Assembly (NCBI RefSeq): GCF_014287585.1 | Contig: NZ_JACOOJ010000008.1 | Coordinates: 110,901-174,900 of the forward strand | DNA from: Parabacteroides hominis | GTDB lineage: Bacteria; Bacteroidota; Bacteroidia; Bacteroidales; Tannerellaceae | Length of the DNA stretch: 64,000 nucleotides | Reading direction: 5' to 3' | Shown: positions 52,424 to 61,424 of the stretch, piece by piece | Layout: each line of letters opens with the position of its first letter | Numbering within the stretch: the first letter of the stretch is position 1 | The notes under the pieces: model-generated | Seen by the model: only the letters and a program-made list of their open reading frames with translations | Told to the model about the DNA's origin: nothing | The model's database searches: none | Program-made: the position numbers and the translations under genes

Positions 52424-54055
52424 ATGAACACACACAAATTACACCTGCTGCTCGCAGCAGCCTGCCTGGCTCCCCTGTCGCTAACCGCCCAAATCACGGA
52501 AAGAGAACGTCCGGCAGAATGGAGACACCTCATTACAGGCGGACGCTATATGGACCGCTTCGAAGCAATGCCCGAAGGTACGCTATCCGCAGACACATGG
52601 GGAGCGGACAGCGTGCGCCCCCGCTATATCGACAACGGCATCGAACATCCCGATATCTCGTTCTGGGGAGGCAATATCATACAAACGCCTGACCGGAAAT
52701 ATCACCTATTCGTGTGCGGATGGCCCGAAAGCGCTCCCAAAGGGCACATGGAATGGCCCAACTCAACGGTCTACCATGCGACCGGCGACCGGTTGCACGG
52801 ACCTTTCGCCATTCAGGACACGATAGGGAAAGGGCACAATCCGGAGGCTTTCATCCTCAACGACGGACGGGTCGTCGTATATGTTATCGACGGGTATTAC
52901 ATAGCGGACAATGTCAACGGCCCCTGGCAATACGGAAAGTTCAAGTTCGACCCTCGCGACCGGAAAATCATCGAGGGACTGAGCAACCTCAGCTTTGCCA
53001 AAAGACAAGACGGGTCATACCTGATGGTTTGCCGCGGAGGAGGCATCTGGATCAGCAAGGATGGCATCGCCCCTTACGAACAGATAACGGACAAACGGGT
53101 TTATCCGCCCGTCAAAGGAGAGTTCGAGGACCCGGTCATCTGGCGGGACTCCCTGCAATACCACCTGATTGTGAATGACTGGTTAGGACGGATCGCTTTC
53201 TACCAACGTTCCAAAGACGGCATCCACTGGGTTACGGAACAAGGGGAAGCCTATATGCCCGGAATCTCTTTCCATCGGGACGGGCACGTCGAACACTGGT
53301 TTAAGTACGAACGTCCTAAAGTCTTTCAGGACAAACAGGGACGTGTAGAGCAGATGAACTTTGCCGTAATCGACACCGTCAAATGGGACGACCACGGCAG
53401 TGACAACCATAGTTCGAAAAACATCTGCATCCCGATGAACAAGGGGATGCTATTATCCGTATTGAACCGAACACCGATAACGGCATCTACCCCGGCCATC
53501 CAGGTCAAAGTCTTGGCGGAAGAGGGTTTCGACCCGCTTCAGGAAATCGACTTGGGGTCTTTACGGTTCGGCTCCTACAACGAGGTGAACTTCGGCAGAG
53601 GATGTAAAGTGGTCAAAACCGAAGCATCCGGAAAAGACCTTATCCTGACATTCGACGGCAAGGGAAGCGGCATCACACCGGATGAATTCGCTCCGAAGAT
53701 GATCGGAAAGGATAAAAACGGAAAACTGTTGTTCGGATATGCGAACCTGCCTTATGTCGATTACAAGCCGGCTCTATTGTCCTGCCGACGTCCCGTTTAC
53801 CGGGAAGGCCGGAACGAAGTCGAACTGGAAGTCCAGAACTTCGGGCTATCGGCATCGGGAGAAATGACAGTCGAAATCAAGCAGGCCGGGGCAGGAATGG
53901 GCAGTCATACGGTCAAGCCCCTGCAACCGTATGAAAAAGCAAGCCTCACCTTTACCCCTAAAAAGGGGAAATGGACGGATAAGGCGGATTACCAGGTAGT
54001 CTTCCTCCGGGATGGGCAAATAGTAGAAACAAACAATTTCAATATCTCCAAATAA
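52424..54055 (+). CDS. Predicted glycoside hydrolase with five-bladed propeller fold (GH43/GH117-like)
   Basis: 543 residues from the ATG at 52424; an in-frame upstream extension to 52355 runs through the palindrome and has no signal. The signal is LHLLLAAACLAPLSLTAQ. The first 330 residues carry propeller-enzyme text: HPDISFWGGNIIQTPDRKYHLF, GHNPEAFILNDGRVVVYV, DGYYIADNVNGPW, EFEDPVIWRDSLQYHLIVND and WVTEQGEAYMPGISF. A beta-sandwich follows (VEVQNFGLSASGEMTVEI-like). The acidic residues in EDPV and NPEAF fit GH43/117-type sites, but the exact family is not certain. It is 12 bases before the GH29 gene. Confidence 0.65.
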   Translation: MNTHKLHLLLAAACLAPLSLTAQITERERPAEWRHLITGGRYMDRFEAMPEGTLSADTWGADSVRPRYIDNGIEHPDISFWGGNIIQTPDRKYHLFVCGWPESAPKGHMEWPNSTVYHATGDRLHGPFAIQDTIGKGHNPEAFILNDGRVVVYVIDGYYIADNVNGPWQYGKFKFDPRDRKIIEGLSNLSFAKRQDGSYLMVCRGGGIWISKDGIAPYEQITDKRVYPPVKGEFEDPVIWRDSLQYHLIVNDWLGRIAFYQRSKDGIHWVTEQGEAYMPGISFHRDGHVEHWFKYERPKVFQDKQGRVEQMNFAVIDTVKWDDHGSDNHSSKNICIPMNKGMLLSVLNRTPITASTPAIQVKVLAEEGFDPLQEIDLGSLRFGSYNEVNFGRGCKVVKTEASGKDLILTFDGKGSGITPDEFAPKMIGKDKNGKLLFGYANLPYVDYKPALLSCRRPVYREGRNEVELEVQNFGLSASGEMTVEIKQAGAGMGSHTVKPLQPYEKASLTFTPKKGKWTDKADYQVVFLRDGQIVETNNFNISK

Positions 54056-54067
54056 TCATTTATAAAC

Positions 54068-56209
54068 ATGAAACACACTTTTATCCTTCTGCTTGGGGCC
54101 ATGCTATCCTTACAAGGACAGGCCCAAGACAAGCAAATGAAATTCCAGAACACGATCCCGGTAGAAGCGGGCGACAGCCATGCGACAATCATCGAGAAAG
54201 CCGCCCATGTCGTACCGACACCGAACCAGTTGGCAGCGTTGCAAAACGAGTTTATCGCCTTCATCCATTTCGGGCCGAACAGTTTTACCCGCCTGGAATG
54301 GGGAAGCGGCAAGGAAGACCCGAAAGTCTTCGACCTGAAAGAACTCGACACAGACCAATGGTGCGAAGCCATGAAAGCCGCCGGCATGAAGATGGTGATC
54401 CTAACGGTCAAGCATCATGACGGGTTCGTCCTGTGGCAAAGCCGCTACACGAAGCACGGCATCATGTCCACCGGTTTCCGCGACGGCAAAGGCGACATCC
54501 TGAAAGACCTGTCGGAATCCTGCCGCAAGTACGGATTGAAGTTAGGCGTCTATCTGTCACCGGCAGACCTGTACCATATCGAAAACCCGGAAGGGTTGTA
54601 CGGCAACCTCAGCAAATACACCACACGGACCATCCCGCGGGAAGTGCCCGGACGGCCTTTTGCCAACAAGACCCGTTTCGAGTTCGTGGTGGACGACTAC
54701 AACGAATACTTCCTGAACCAGCTCTTCGAAATCCTGACCGAATACGGCCCGATCCACGAAGTATGGTTCGACGGGGCACATCCTAAACGGAAAGGCGGAC
54801 AGACCTACAACTACCCTGCCTGGAAGAAACTGATCAAGGCACTTGCTCCCAACGCCGTCATATTCGGACGGGAAGATGTCCGCTGGTGCGGTAACGAAGC
54901 CGGCGGGACACGGTCGACCGAATGGAACGTGATCCCCTACCAGGCAAATCCGGACACGATGTCGAACTTTGCCGATATGACGGACAAAGACCTCGGAAGC
55001 CGTGAGCAGCTCTATAAAGCCCGCTACCTGCATTACCAACAGGCCGAAACCAACACTTCCATCCGCGAAGGCTGGTTCTACCGGGACGACACGCACCAGA
55101 AAGTACGAAGCACCGACGATGTGTTCGACATCTATGAACGCGCCGTAGGAGGCAACTCCACCTTCCTGTTGAACATCCCGCCCAACCGGGACGGCAAATT
55201 CTCTCCGACGGATGTAACCGTGCTGCAGGAAACCGGCCAGCGAATCCGGGAAACCTACGGGACCGACCTGTTCCGTCAGGCAGAAGGCCCGAAAGAGGTG
55301 CTCGACCAAAATGCAGACACCTACCTGATGGTCGATAAGGACGGGGCGGGAATCGTCATCTCCACTCCCCGACCTGTCACCCTCAACCGCCTGGTTATCC
55401 AGGAAGCGATTGCCGCCAACGGGGAACGTGTGGAAAAACACGCCGTGGACGCCTGGATCGACGGAGGATGGAAAGAGATCGCCCATGCCACCAACATCGG
55501 CTACAAACGAATCCTGCGTTTCCCGGATGTCACGACGGACAAGATACGGGTCCGCATACTCGAATCCCGCCTGACACCCGCAATCTGCACCATCTCCGCC
55601 CACCATTACAAAGCCCGTCCGCCCCGGTTGAGCGCACAGAGAAGCATGGACGGACTGGTTACCATCGAACCGATGGCACAGGAATTCGGCTGGAAAGCGC
55701 ATGGCGAGAACATTGCCGAGAACCTGAACGCGGGTTTCAAGATCTACTATACGACAGACGGAACGGAACCATCGGCAAGCTCTACCGAATATAAAGCACC
55801 TTTCCAGATGGGAAACAGCGAACTGAAAGCGGTAGCCATCCTGAACGGAGAAAAGGGAGCCACCTTGCAGGAACGGTTCGGGCTGGTCAAAAAGGGATGG
55901 AAAGTGACCGGTAAAACATCGCAATCCCTCGCCATCGACCTCGGTAGCCAGCAAACGGTAAGCGGCTTTGCCTTCACCCCGCAAAAACAAGGCGGTAAAG
56001 GAACGGTGGCCGGTATCATCCGGATCAGCAATGACGGGAAGAACTGGAAAGAGGTGGAACGCTTCGAATTCGGCAACCTGATCAACGATCCGTCCAAACG
56101 CTACCACCACTTCAAGCAAACGGTAAAAGCCCGCTACGTCCAAGTGGAGGCAGCGGAAATCGCCGCCCGTACGGAGGCTGCCGCCCTTGCCGGGATAGAC
56201 CTGTTCTGA
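54068..56209 (+). CDS. GH29 alpha-L-fucosidase with accessory domains
   Basis: 713 residues. The signal is LLLGAMLSLQGQAQ. The GH29 barrel is clear: FIAFIHFGPNSFTRLEWGSG, GMKMVILTVKHHDGFVLW, and the nucleophile Asp in HEVWFDGAHP (near 235). After about residue 490 there is a chitobiase-C-like domain (FKIYYTTDGTEPSASSTEY) and an F5/F8-type carbohydrate-binding region (VSGFAFTPQKQGG..). It removes alpha-linked fucose from host or plant glycans. It is the last gene of a GH2-propeller-GH29 group and is followed by a strong terminator. Confidence 0.93.
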   Translation: MKHTFILLLGAMLSLQGQAQDKQMKFQNTIPVEAGDSHATIIEKAAHVVPTPNQLAALQNEFIAFIHFGPNSFTRLEWGSGKEDPKVFDLKELDTDQWCEAMKAAGMKMVILTVKHHDGFVLWQSRYTKHGIMSTGFRDGKGDILKDLSESCRKYGLKLGVYLSPADLYHIENPEGLYGNLSKYTTRTIPREVPGRPFANKTRFEFVVDDYNEYFLNQLFEILTEYGPIHEVWFDGAHPKRKGGQTYNYPAWKKLIKALAPNAVIFGREDVRWCGNEAGGTRSTEWNVIPYQANPDTMSNFADMTDKDLGSREQLYKARYLHYQQAETNTSIREGWFYRDDTHQKVRSTDDVFDIYERAVGGNSTFLLNIPPNRDGKFSPTDVTVLQETGQRIRETYGTDLFRQAEGPKEVLDQNADTYLMVDKDGAGIVISTPRPVTLNRLVIQEAIAANGERVEKHAVDAWIDGGWKEIAHATNIGYKRILRFPDVTTDKIRVRILESRLTPAICTISAHHYKARPPRLSAQRSMDGLVTIEPMAQEFGWKAHGENIAENLNAGFKIYYTTDGTEPSASSTEYKAPFQMGNSELKAVAILNGEKGATLQERFGLVKKGWKVTGKTSQSLAIDLGSQQTVSGFAFTPQKQGGKGTVAGIIRISNDGKNWKEVERFEFGNLINDPSKRYHHFKQTVKARYVQVEAAEIAARTEAAALAGIDLF

Positions 56210-56233
56210 TCCATACCCTTAAGGCTAAAAAAT

Positions 56234-56299
56234 ATACCCTCTATCCTGTCCGGCTGCACCCTATAAGGTAGCTCCAGACAGGATAGAGGGTATTTTTTT
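56234..56299. terminator. Strong bidirectional terminator between convergent fucosidase genes
   Basis: A 17-bp perfect stem (56234-56250 with 56277-56293) and a 26-base loop, followed by TTTTTTT on the plus side and a T-rich run on the minus side. It separates the GH29 and GH95 genes. Confidence 0.9.
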
Positions 56300-56444
56300 A
56301 GCATGTACGCTTTTTCAAAAAAGGGTGAAGGTGTGTCGAAACAAAATCCTGCTTACAATAGATATAATTTAGGCACGGATTACCGGATCCCTTTGATCAT
56401 ACCGGGGAACCCTGTCAGAATCTTGTTTAAGTGTTTCATGTAAG

Positions 56445-58796
56445 TTAGTTATATTGTACTGTTACTGTTTTGTCTTTCACTGTTTCCAGGATCAGGATGC
56501 CCTCCTTTTCCTGCTTTTCTCCCTTATTGCCTGTTACGGAAGCGACTTTGCATCCTTCGGGAATGGCCAGGCGCAACGTTCCACCCTGTTCAGGCAGTAT
56601 CCGGACTTGCCGGATTTGCCCCGCTACTTTTTCAGCCGAGACAAGGAAAGCCCCCATCGCACGCAGCTTGTCAAAGGCGACATCCTGCCAGGCAGCCGGA
56701 ACAGCCGGGAACACCCGGATAACACCCGTATGGCTTTGAAGCAACATCTCCTGGATACCGGCGGCAAAGGCGAAGTTTCCTTCCAAGGTAAACGGGCGGT
56801 AGGTGAACTTAGACTTTCCGCTCTTCGTCTGGTCACCGTTCGCATGGAACGTATTGGGGAGGCAGAAGCATTCGGCAAAGGTGCGCAGCGCATCGGCAGC
56901 CCCTTCCCCATCGAAGGCACGGGCTTTCATGTTTCCGAACCAGCTATAGGAATAGCCGCACCAGTAATCCGGTCCGAAGTCCTGCAACTTCTTTAAAGTC
57001 GCTTTTATGATCTCCTGGGATTTCTCTCCCTGGCTCCAATCGATCAGACCGAGCGGGTGGATAGACATGGCATGGGAGAAATGGCGATGGGATTCATCAT
57101 AAGGAAAACCTTTCGCAAAGGCCAAAGCTCCATCCTCATCCAGGTTCAGATCGGGCAACTGAGCACCGACAGCTTTCCAGTGTCCGGCCTCGTCTGTCAA
57201 CTCCAGTTCGGAGGCCAGTTCGGAAGCGGCGTTGAAAGCAAAGTGCATCAGGGAAAGATCATAGTTCGTCATATCCTTGAACCAGGCGTCTATCGAATTG
57301 TCGAATATCTCCGGGCTGGAACTAAGCGGCAGCCGGCGCACCCCGTCCGCATCGACAACAGAGATCTGTTCCAGATAGGTCACCACATCCTTCAGGAACG
57401 GATAGGCCCGCTCTTTCAGGAATACACGATCCGCCGAATATTTCCACTGCAAATAGAAATGCTGGGACAGCCATGCTCCGACCGTAGGCGACATAGAATA
57501 TTGTACCCAGCCGCCCATCGGCTCACCGGTCAGGGTGCAAACACCGGGCACATTCATCCCGTCTGTCCCGAAATACTGGCGGGTATATTTCTTATACACG
57601 TCACGCTGGTTCCACAAGGTATTCAGATAGCCCATCCCTTCCTGCAAATGGTTACCGGTATAGGCAGGCCAATAGCTCAACTGTGTGTTCAGATCATGAT
57701 GGTAATCTCCTTTCCAGGGCGGCAACATGCCGTTATCGGCTGTCCAGACTGCCTGCAGGGAGATCGGATAGGAGTCTTCGCGAGCAGACGACCCGAACTT
57801 ATACATTTCGTTATCGTACTGTTTCTGTAAAACCGTATCCGGCAACGAGACAGACGACTGTGCCCAATACTGGTTCCAGAAGTCCATATGCGAACGATAG
57901 TCTGCCTCCACGCCGCGCTCCATCGCCTCTGCCGTTTCCCGGTCAGCCCGGTCGTCGGCCGAAGAAGAGGTCAGGCTCCATACACCACGCAGCGTACTAC
58001 CTTTCTGCTGCCAACGAACGACCACATCGTACGAAAAGCCTCCCCACCCTTCCTGGTGGAAAGTGGTCGTGCCGGATTCCTTCTCTATATTACAAATATT
58101 CTTGTTATTTCTGTCTACTTTCAGCAGGGAAGTCGTGCCGGATTCCTTCTGTATCGTCCCCTGTTTATATCCGAGGCGTCCCAGGGCCGGACCGGCATGC
58201 GAGTTGTCGCCTGCAACCTCATCCGGGTTGCTGTAGCGAGGTGTTATAATCTCCGGTGAAACCGTATCCGGCAGGTTCTCGAACACAAACCACCCGACCG
58301 GCTCGCTGGCATGCACGAACGTTTTCAGTTTCGTCCCGTTCTCCCAGACCACCTCACAGAGGGCATTATTAAGAAAAAGATGTACGGAAGAGACCTTTCC
58401 GATCTTCAACGGAAATTCCAAAGCCGCCCCCGGAATCTTAGAGGGGGCAGGTAAAGCATTATAGGGGTGGTCGTATTTCTTCTGCACCGGCAGGTAATCC
58501 CCTTTCCTCACCTGCTCGCATACCCAGGCAAAGCGGTTGTTCTCGCCGGCAATGCTATCCGACGGGCGCAAGTCCCAGAGATCCGTCCGGTCCAGCGAAA
58601 GGCGTAGAACAGAATCGCGTTGCCAGACTAATGTTCCTACTGTGGCATTTCCTAACGGGACACCTTCGTCCCAAGTCTTGGCCAAGTGATCAAACTGCAA
58701 GTCACTGCTTGCCGGTGTGACAGGCAGTGACTCCTTTTCGCAACAAGCGGCCAACAGGCATGCGCTTATACAGGTTATCCAAAATTCCTTTTTCAT
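56445..58796 (-). CDS. GH95-like glycoside hydrolase (alpha-L-fucosidase family)
   Basis: 783 residues. Lipoprotein signal ISACLLAACCEKE. N-terminal beta-domain (WDEGVPLGNATVGTLVW, LRLSLDRTDLWDLR) and an (alpha/alpha)6 barrel with TADNGMLPPWKGDYHHDLNT, QLSYWPAYTGN, GVCTLTGEPMGGWVQYSMSP and a late FAAGIQEMLLQSHTG. This layout fits GH95, known for 1,2-alpha-L-fucosidases. A 22-residue stretch near 213-245 is repeated around ESGTT and is AT-rich, apparently an insertion. The gene converges on the GH29 gene; the promoter TATCTTTG is at 58826-58833 (minus). Confidence 0.85.
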   Translation of the reverse strand: MKKEFWITCISACLLAACCEKESLPVTPASSDLQFDHLAKTWDEGVPLGNATVGTLVWQRDSVLRLSLDRTDLWDLRPSDSIAGENNRFAWVCEQVRKGDYLPVQKKYDHPYNALPAPSKIPGAALEFPLKIGKVSSVHLFLNNALCEVVWENGTKLKTFVHASEPVGWFVFENLPDTVSPEIITPRYSNPDEVAGDNSHAGPALGRLGYKQGTIQKESGTTSLLKVDRNNKNICNIEKESGTTTFHQEGWGGFSYDVVVRWQQKGSTLRGVWSLTSSSADDRADRETAEAMERGVEADYRSHMDFWNQYWAQSSVSLPDTVLQKQYDNEMYKFGSSAREDSYPISLQAVWTADNGMLPPWKGDYHHDLNTQLSYWPAYTGNHLQEGMGYLNTLWNQRDVYKKYTRQYFGTDGMNVPGVCTLTGEPMGGWVQYSMSPTVGAWLSQHFYLQWKYSADRVFLKERAYPFLKDVVTYLEQISVVDADGVRRLPLSSSPEIFDNSIDAWFKDMTNYDLSLMHFAFNAASELASELELTDEAGHWKAVGAQLPDLNLDEDGALAFAKGFPYDESHRHFSHAMSIHPLGLIDWSQGEKSQEIIKATLKKLQDFGPDYWCGYSYSWFGNMKARAFDGEGAADALRTFAECFCLPNTFHANGDQTKSGKSKFTYRPFTLEGNFAFAAGIQEMLLQSHTGVIRVFPAVPAAWQDVAFDKLRAMGAFLVSAEKVAGQIRQVRILPEQGGTLRLAIPEGCKVASVTGNKGEKQEKEGILILETVKDKTVTVQYN

Positions 58797-58825
58797 TCAA
58801 TCGATATTATTCTTCAATTACGATA

Positions 58826-58833
58826 CAAAGATA
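58826..58833 (-). promoter_or_regulatory. -7 box of the GH95-like gene
   Basis: TATCTTTG read leftward, 30 bases before the start codon. Confidence 0.55.
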
Positions 58834-58871
58834 CGATTTCAGCATGATTTAGTTCCATTGCCTTTACTTTC

Positions 58872-58985
58872 ATGAAGTTTCCTTACAAGGGAACTCTCGT
58901 TTCCTACCGAGGAAACTTACGTTTCCAGCACAGGGAACTCTCGTTTCCTGCCGAGGGAATTTCCGTTTCCTACAGGGGGAAACTG
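58872..58985. repeat. 22-bp tandem array of small palindromes
   Basis: About five units of GGGAACTCTCGTTTCC plus 6 bases (TACCGA, AGCACA, TGCCGA and similar). A single worn unit recurs near 60846-60870, next to the second copy of the repeat that carries the RNA-like unit. Confidence 0.75.
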
Positions 58986-59062
58986 CAATAGACTGGTTAT
59001 CAATGTTTATCAATACACTATTTTGAGATCCGTTTATTACTTCATTCAAAGTATATCAGGTA

Positions 59063-59073
59063 CTTGTATTTTA
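59063..59073 (+). repeat. 11-bp direct repeat, left side of the KilA-N segment
   Basis: CTTGTATTTTA. The same 11 bases recur at 60161-60171, right of the segment. The sequence before it (about 40 bp) is nearly identical to 60882-60922. Confidence 0.85.
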
Positions 59074-59186
59074 GATTTTCATCGATTAGATTTAACCGAT
59101 TGAATCTTTGTAAATAGTCCATTAAAAAGAATGCAATCTCGCAAATTATAGTAACCTTTGTGATTGAACTCAATGTATCAATTACA

Positions 59187-59993
59187 ATGGCAAAAATTAC
59201 CGTTCAAAATACAGATATTAGCGTTGTCAAGTACAATGAAGAAGACTACATCAGCCTTACAGACATGGCAAGAAGCCAACTGCAAGAGCATATTATCTTC
59301 CGTTGGCTTAGCCTTAAAAGCACTATCGAGTATCTTGGCGAATGGGAAATGTTGTATAATCCCGATTTTAATTGTACCGAATTCGGTACAATTAAAAATG
59401 CGGCAGGAAGCAACAATTTTGTGCTTTCGGTGAAAACGTGGATAGAACGGACCAGTGCAATTGGCATTCGTTCTAAGGCTGGTCGCTACGGTGGCACATA
59501 TGCACATCGGGATATAGCATATCATTTTGGTATGTGGATTTCTCCTAAATTCCAATTACTTCTTGTTAAGGAGTATCAGCGGCTAAAGACAGAAGAACAA
59601 AGGCTGCTCGGTTGGTCAGCGAAACGTGAATTGTCAAAAATCAACTACCGCATACATACTGATGCCATAAAGCAAAACCTTATTCCGATGGAAGTTACGC
59701 CGATACAAGCAAGCATTATTTATGCCAATGAAGCCGACGTGCTGAACGTGGCGATGTTTGGTATGACAGCAAAACAATGGAGAGAAGCGAATCCCGAACT
59801 GAAAGGAAACATCCGTGATTATGCTACTATCAATGAACTTATCTGTTTGTCGAATATGGAGAATCTAAATGCTGTGTTTATCGAACAGAATATGACACAA
59901 AGGGAACGTCTTGTTAAGCTAAACCAAATAGCTATCCATCAAATGAGCATATTGGAAAGTGGTGATAATCAAAATCGTAAGCTGTTGAAATAA
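59187..59993 (+). CDS. KilA-N domain protein
   Basis: 268 residues from the ATG at 59187. A GTG at 59160 is less likely because it lies in the promoter-like TAACCTTTG (59152-59160). The KilA-N DNA-binding domain reads YNEEDYISLTDMARSQ, then WLSLKSTIEYLGEWEMLYNP, VKTWIERTSAIGIRSKAGRYGGTYAHRDIAYHFGMWISPKFQLLLVKEYQRLK. The C-terminal half (WREANPELKGNIRDYATINELICLSNMENLNAVFIE) is shared with other Bacteroidales KilA-N proteins. The domain occurs in phage and virus regulators. This gene sits in a 1.09-kb segment between 11-bp direct repeats, so it was probably acquired. Confidence 0.9.
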   Translation: MAKITVQNTDISVVKYNEEDYISLTDMARSQLQEHIIFRWLSLKSTIEYLGEWEMLYNPDFNCTEFGTIKNAAGSNNFVLSVKTWIERTSAIGIRSKAGRYGGTYAHRDIAYHFGMWISPKFQLLLVKEYQRLKTEEQRLLGWSAKRELSKINYRIHTDAIKQNLIPMEVTPIQASIIYANEADVLNVAMFGMTAKQWREANPELKGNIRDYATINELICLSNMENLNAVFIEQNMTQRERLVKLNQIAIHQMSILESGDNQNRKLLK

Positions 59994-60160
59994 AGAATTA
60001 TGAAAGACAATAAGACTTCGCATAACTCACTCTTTTTTTGTTACAAAATTAGAGAAATCTGCTCTATCTGCACGGTAATGAGGTAGTAACTGAACTCTTG
60101 CGTTATGTGACTTTCGCACGGCTTCGGATGACTTTATGCCAACCCAAAAGAAAAGCGTAT

Positions 60161-60171
60161 CTTGTATTTTA
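60161..60171 (+). repeat. 11-bp direct repeat, right side of the KilA-N segment
   Basis: Second CTTGTATTTTA. The sequence continues directly as the first copy of the RNA-like unit (TCCCTAAAC..). Confidence 0.85.
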
Positions 60172-60277
60172 TCCCTAAACCTGAGGGATATGTTGTCCAA
60201 ATGGTATTGTTTTGTCCTGTAACCCACATATTTTGGAAAATTACGAGTATTTTTTCTTGTTGATTCGGAAACCTATT

Positions 60278-60565
60278 TACCTTTGCAACTATTCCGTAGT
60301 GGGCAGCGGCTCACGGAGTGCAGGATCAATTACATATTGTAAGTATTTTACGAAGATTATTCCTTACATAAAATCTGGTAAATTTTTAGCATAGAGGAAT
60401 AATGGACAGTAAATGCTTGCGCTGACTACGTATGTAGAATGTCTTCCATTTTTGATGGATAGATTATAATATATCGTATAAGCGCGGGCTTGTTGTTCTA
60501 TTATTTCTATGCGGGCTTACCAGAGCCTTATGTTTGATAATAGACAACTCGTCCGCGTTTTTTTT
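60278..60565 (+). ncRNA. Putative structured RNA, copy 1 (promoter, ~270-nt RNA, intrinsic terminator)
   Basis: A TACCTTTG -7 box (60278-60285) would give a start near 60292. The RNA ends in a long hairpin: CGCGG..TTGTTG..TCTATTAT on one side, ATAATAGA..CAAC..CCGCG on the other, then TTTTTTTT (60558-60565). No reading frame is preserved between this unit and copy 2 (61041-61323). The terminator stem differs between copies in ways that keep pairing, which supports a functional RNA. It is not followed by a gene. Confidence 0.6.
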
Positions 60566-60580
60566 ATGCCCCATCCGCCT

Positions 60581-60835
60581 CTCTTTTGCCGTCTGCTTCA
60601 GCAGACGGTTTAAAGGATTTAGAGGCAAAGCCTCTTCCTCTGTGGGTTTTTAACCCCTTTCATTGATTGCATTTAAAGGGGTTAAAACCCACAAAGGAAC
60701 CGGCAAAGCCGGGAACAATCACCTATCCGTCTGCTGAAGCAGACGGCAAAAGAGAGGCTGCGGCATGAGGCTTGCCTCACCTGAATCTCATAGGAGCAGG
60801 TGGTATCGGCCATCCCCAAAGAGCCGTCAGGCTCT
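60581..60835. repeat. Array of seven adjacent hairpins
   Basis: Perfect or near-perfect stems at 60589-60608, 60621-60635, 60642-60692, 60700-60712, 60727-60746, 60766-60779 and 60820-60835. The outer two CCGTCTGC hairpins with their flanks (60581-60608 and 60727-60754) are exact inverted copies over 28 bp. No coding frame crosses the array. Confidence 0.7.
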
Positions 60836-61040
60836 ATTTCCGGCATAGGGAATTCTCGTCTCCTGCCGAGGGATTATCCGTTTTAAGATCCGTTTTTTAC
60901 TTCATTCAAAGTATATCAGGTACTTGTATTTTATCCCTAAACTAAGGGGATATGTTGCCCAAAGAGTATTGTTTTGTCCTGTAACCCATATATTTTGGAA
61001 AATTACGAGCATTTTCCCTTGTCGATTCGGAAAACCTATT

Positions 61041-61323
61041 TACCTTTGCAACGATTCCGTAGTGGGCAGCGGCTCACAGGGCACGGGATCAATTACATAT
61101 TGTAAGCATTTTACGAAGATTATTCTTAGTTAGAAATCAGCAAAATTTTTAAGTACCCGGAATAATAGACAGTAAATGCTTGCGCTGGTTACGTATAAAT
61201 TTATCTACCATTTTTATGGGAGGATTGTTATATCGTATAAGGCGCGGGCTATTGTTTTATTATTGGTGTACGGGCTTTGCTGAGCCTCTAATTAGATAAT
61301 AGACAATAGACCCGCGTTTTTTT
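61041..61323 (+). ncRNA. Putative structured RNA, copy 2, or leader of the S-layer-like gene
   Basis: The TTG (61019-61021) and TACCTTTG (61041-61048) boxes are 19 bp apart, with start near 61055. The terminator stem is CGCGGG-CTATTG with CAATAG-A-CCCGCG, plus TTTTATTAT with ATAATAGA, then TTTTTTT (61317-61323). It ends about 100 bases before the start of the S-layer-like gene at 61425. No other clear promoter lies in between, so it could act as an attenuator leader as well as an independent RNA. Confidence 0.6.
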
Positions 61324-61424
61324 ATGCCCGTTCATAATCATTCGCGGGGAGTTGTCCTCCCCTTCGTGAAATTAGTTGTTGGATTTTTAAACACTATTTT
61401 ATTAACAATTAATTTTTAATGATT

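Noticed and set aside
58872..58985. CRISPR-like array with 22-bp period
   Set aside because: Units vary and the gaps are only 6 bases; no cas genes.
60027..60227. 66-residue open frame after the KilA-N gene
   Set aside because: It runs across the 11-bp repeat boundary into the RNA-like unit and has no recognisable feature.
60278..61323. tRNA, tmRNA, SRP RNA or RNase P RNA as identity of the duplicated unit
   Set aside because: No signature sequences of these RNAs were seen in either copy; 6S RNA cannot be excluded by eye but the 3' hairpin with T-run is not typical of it.
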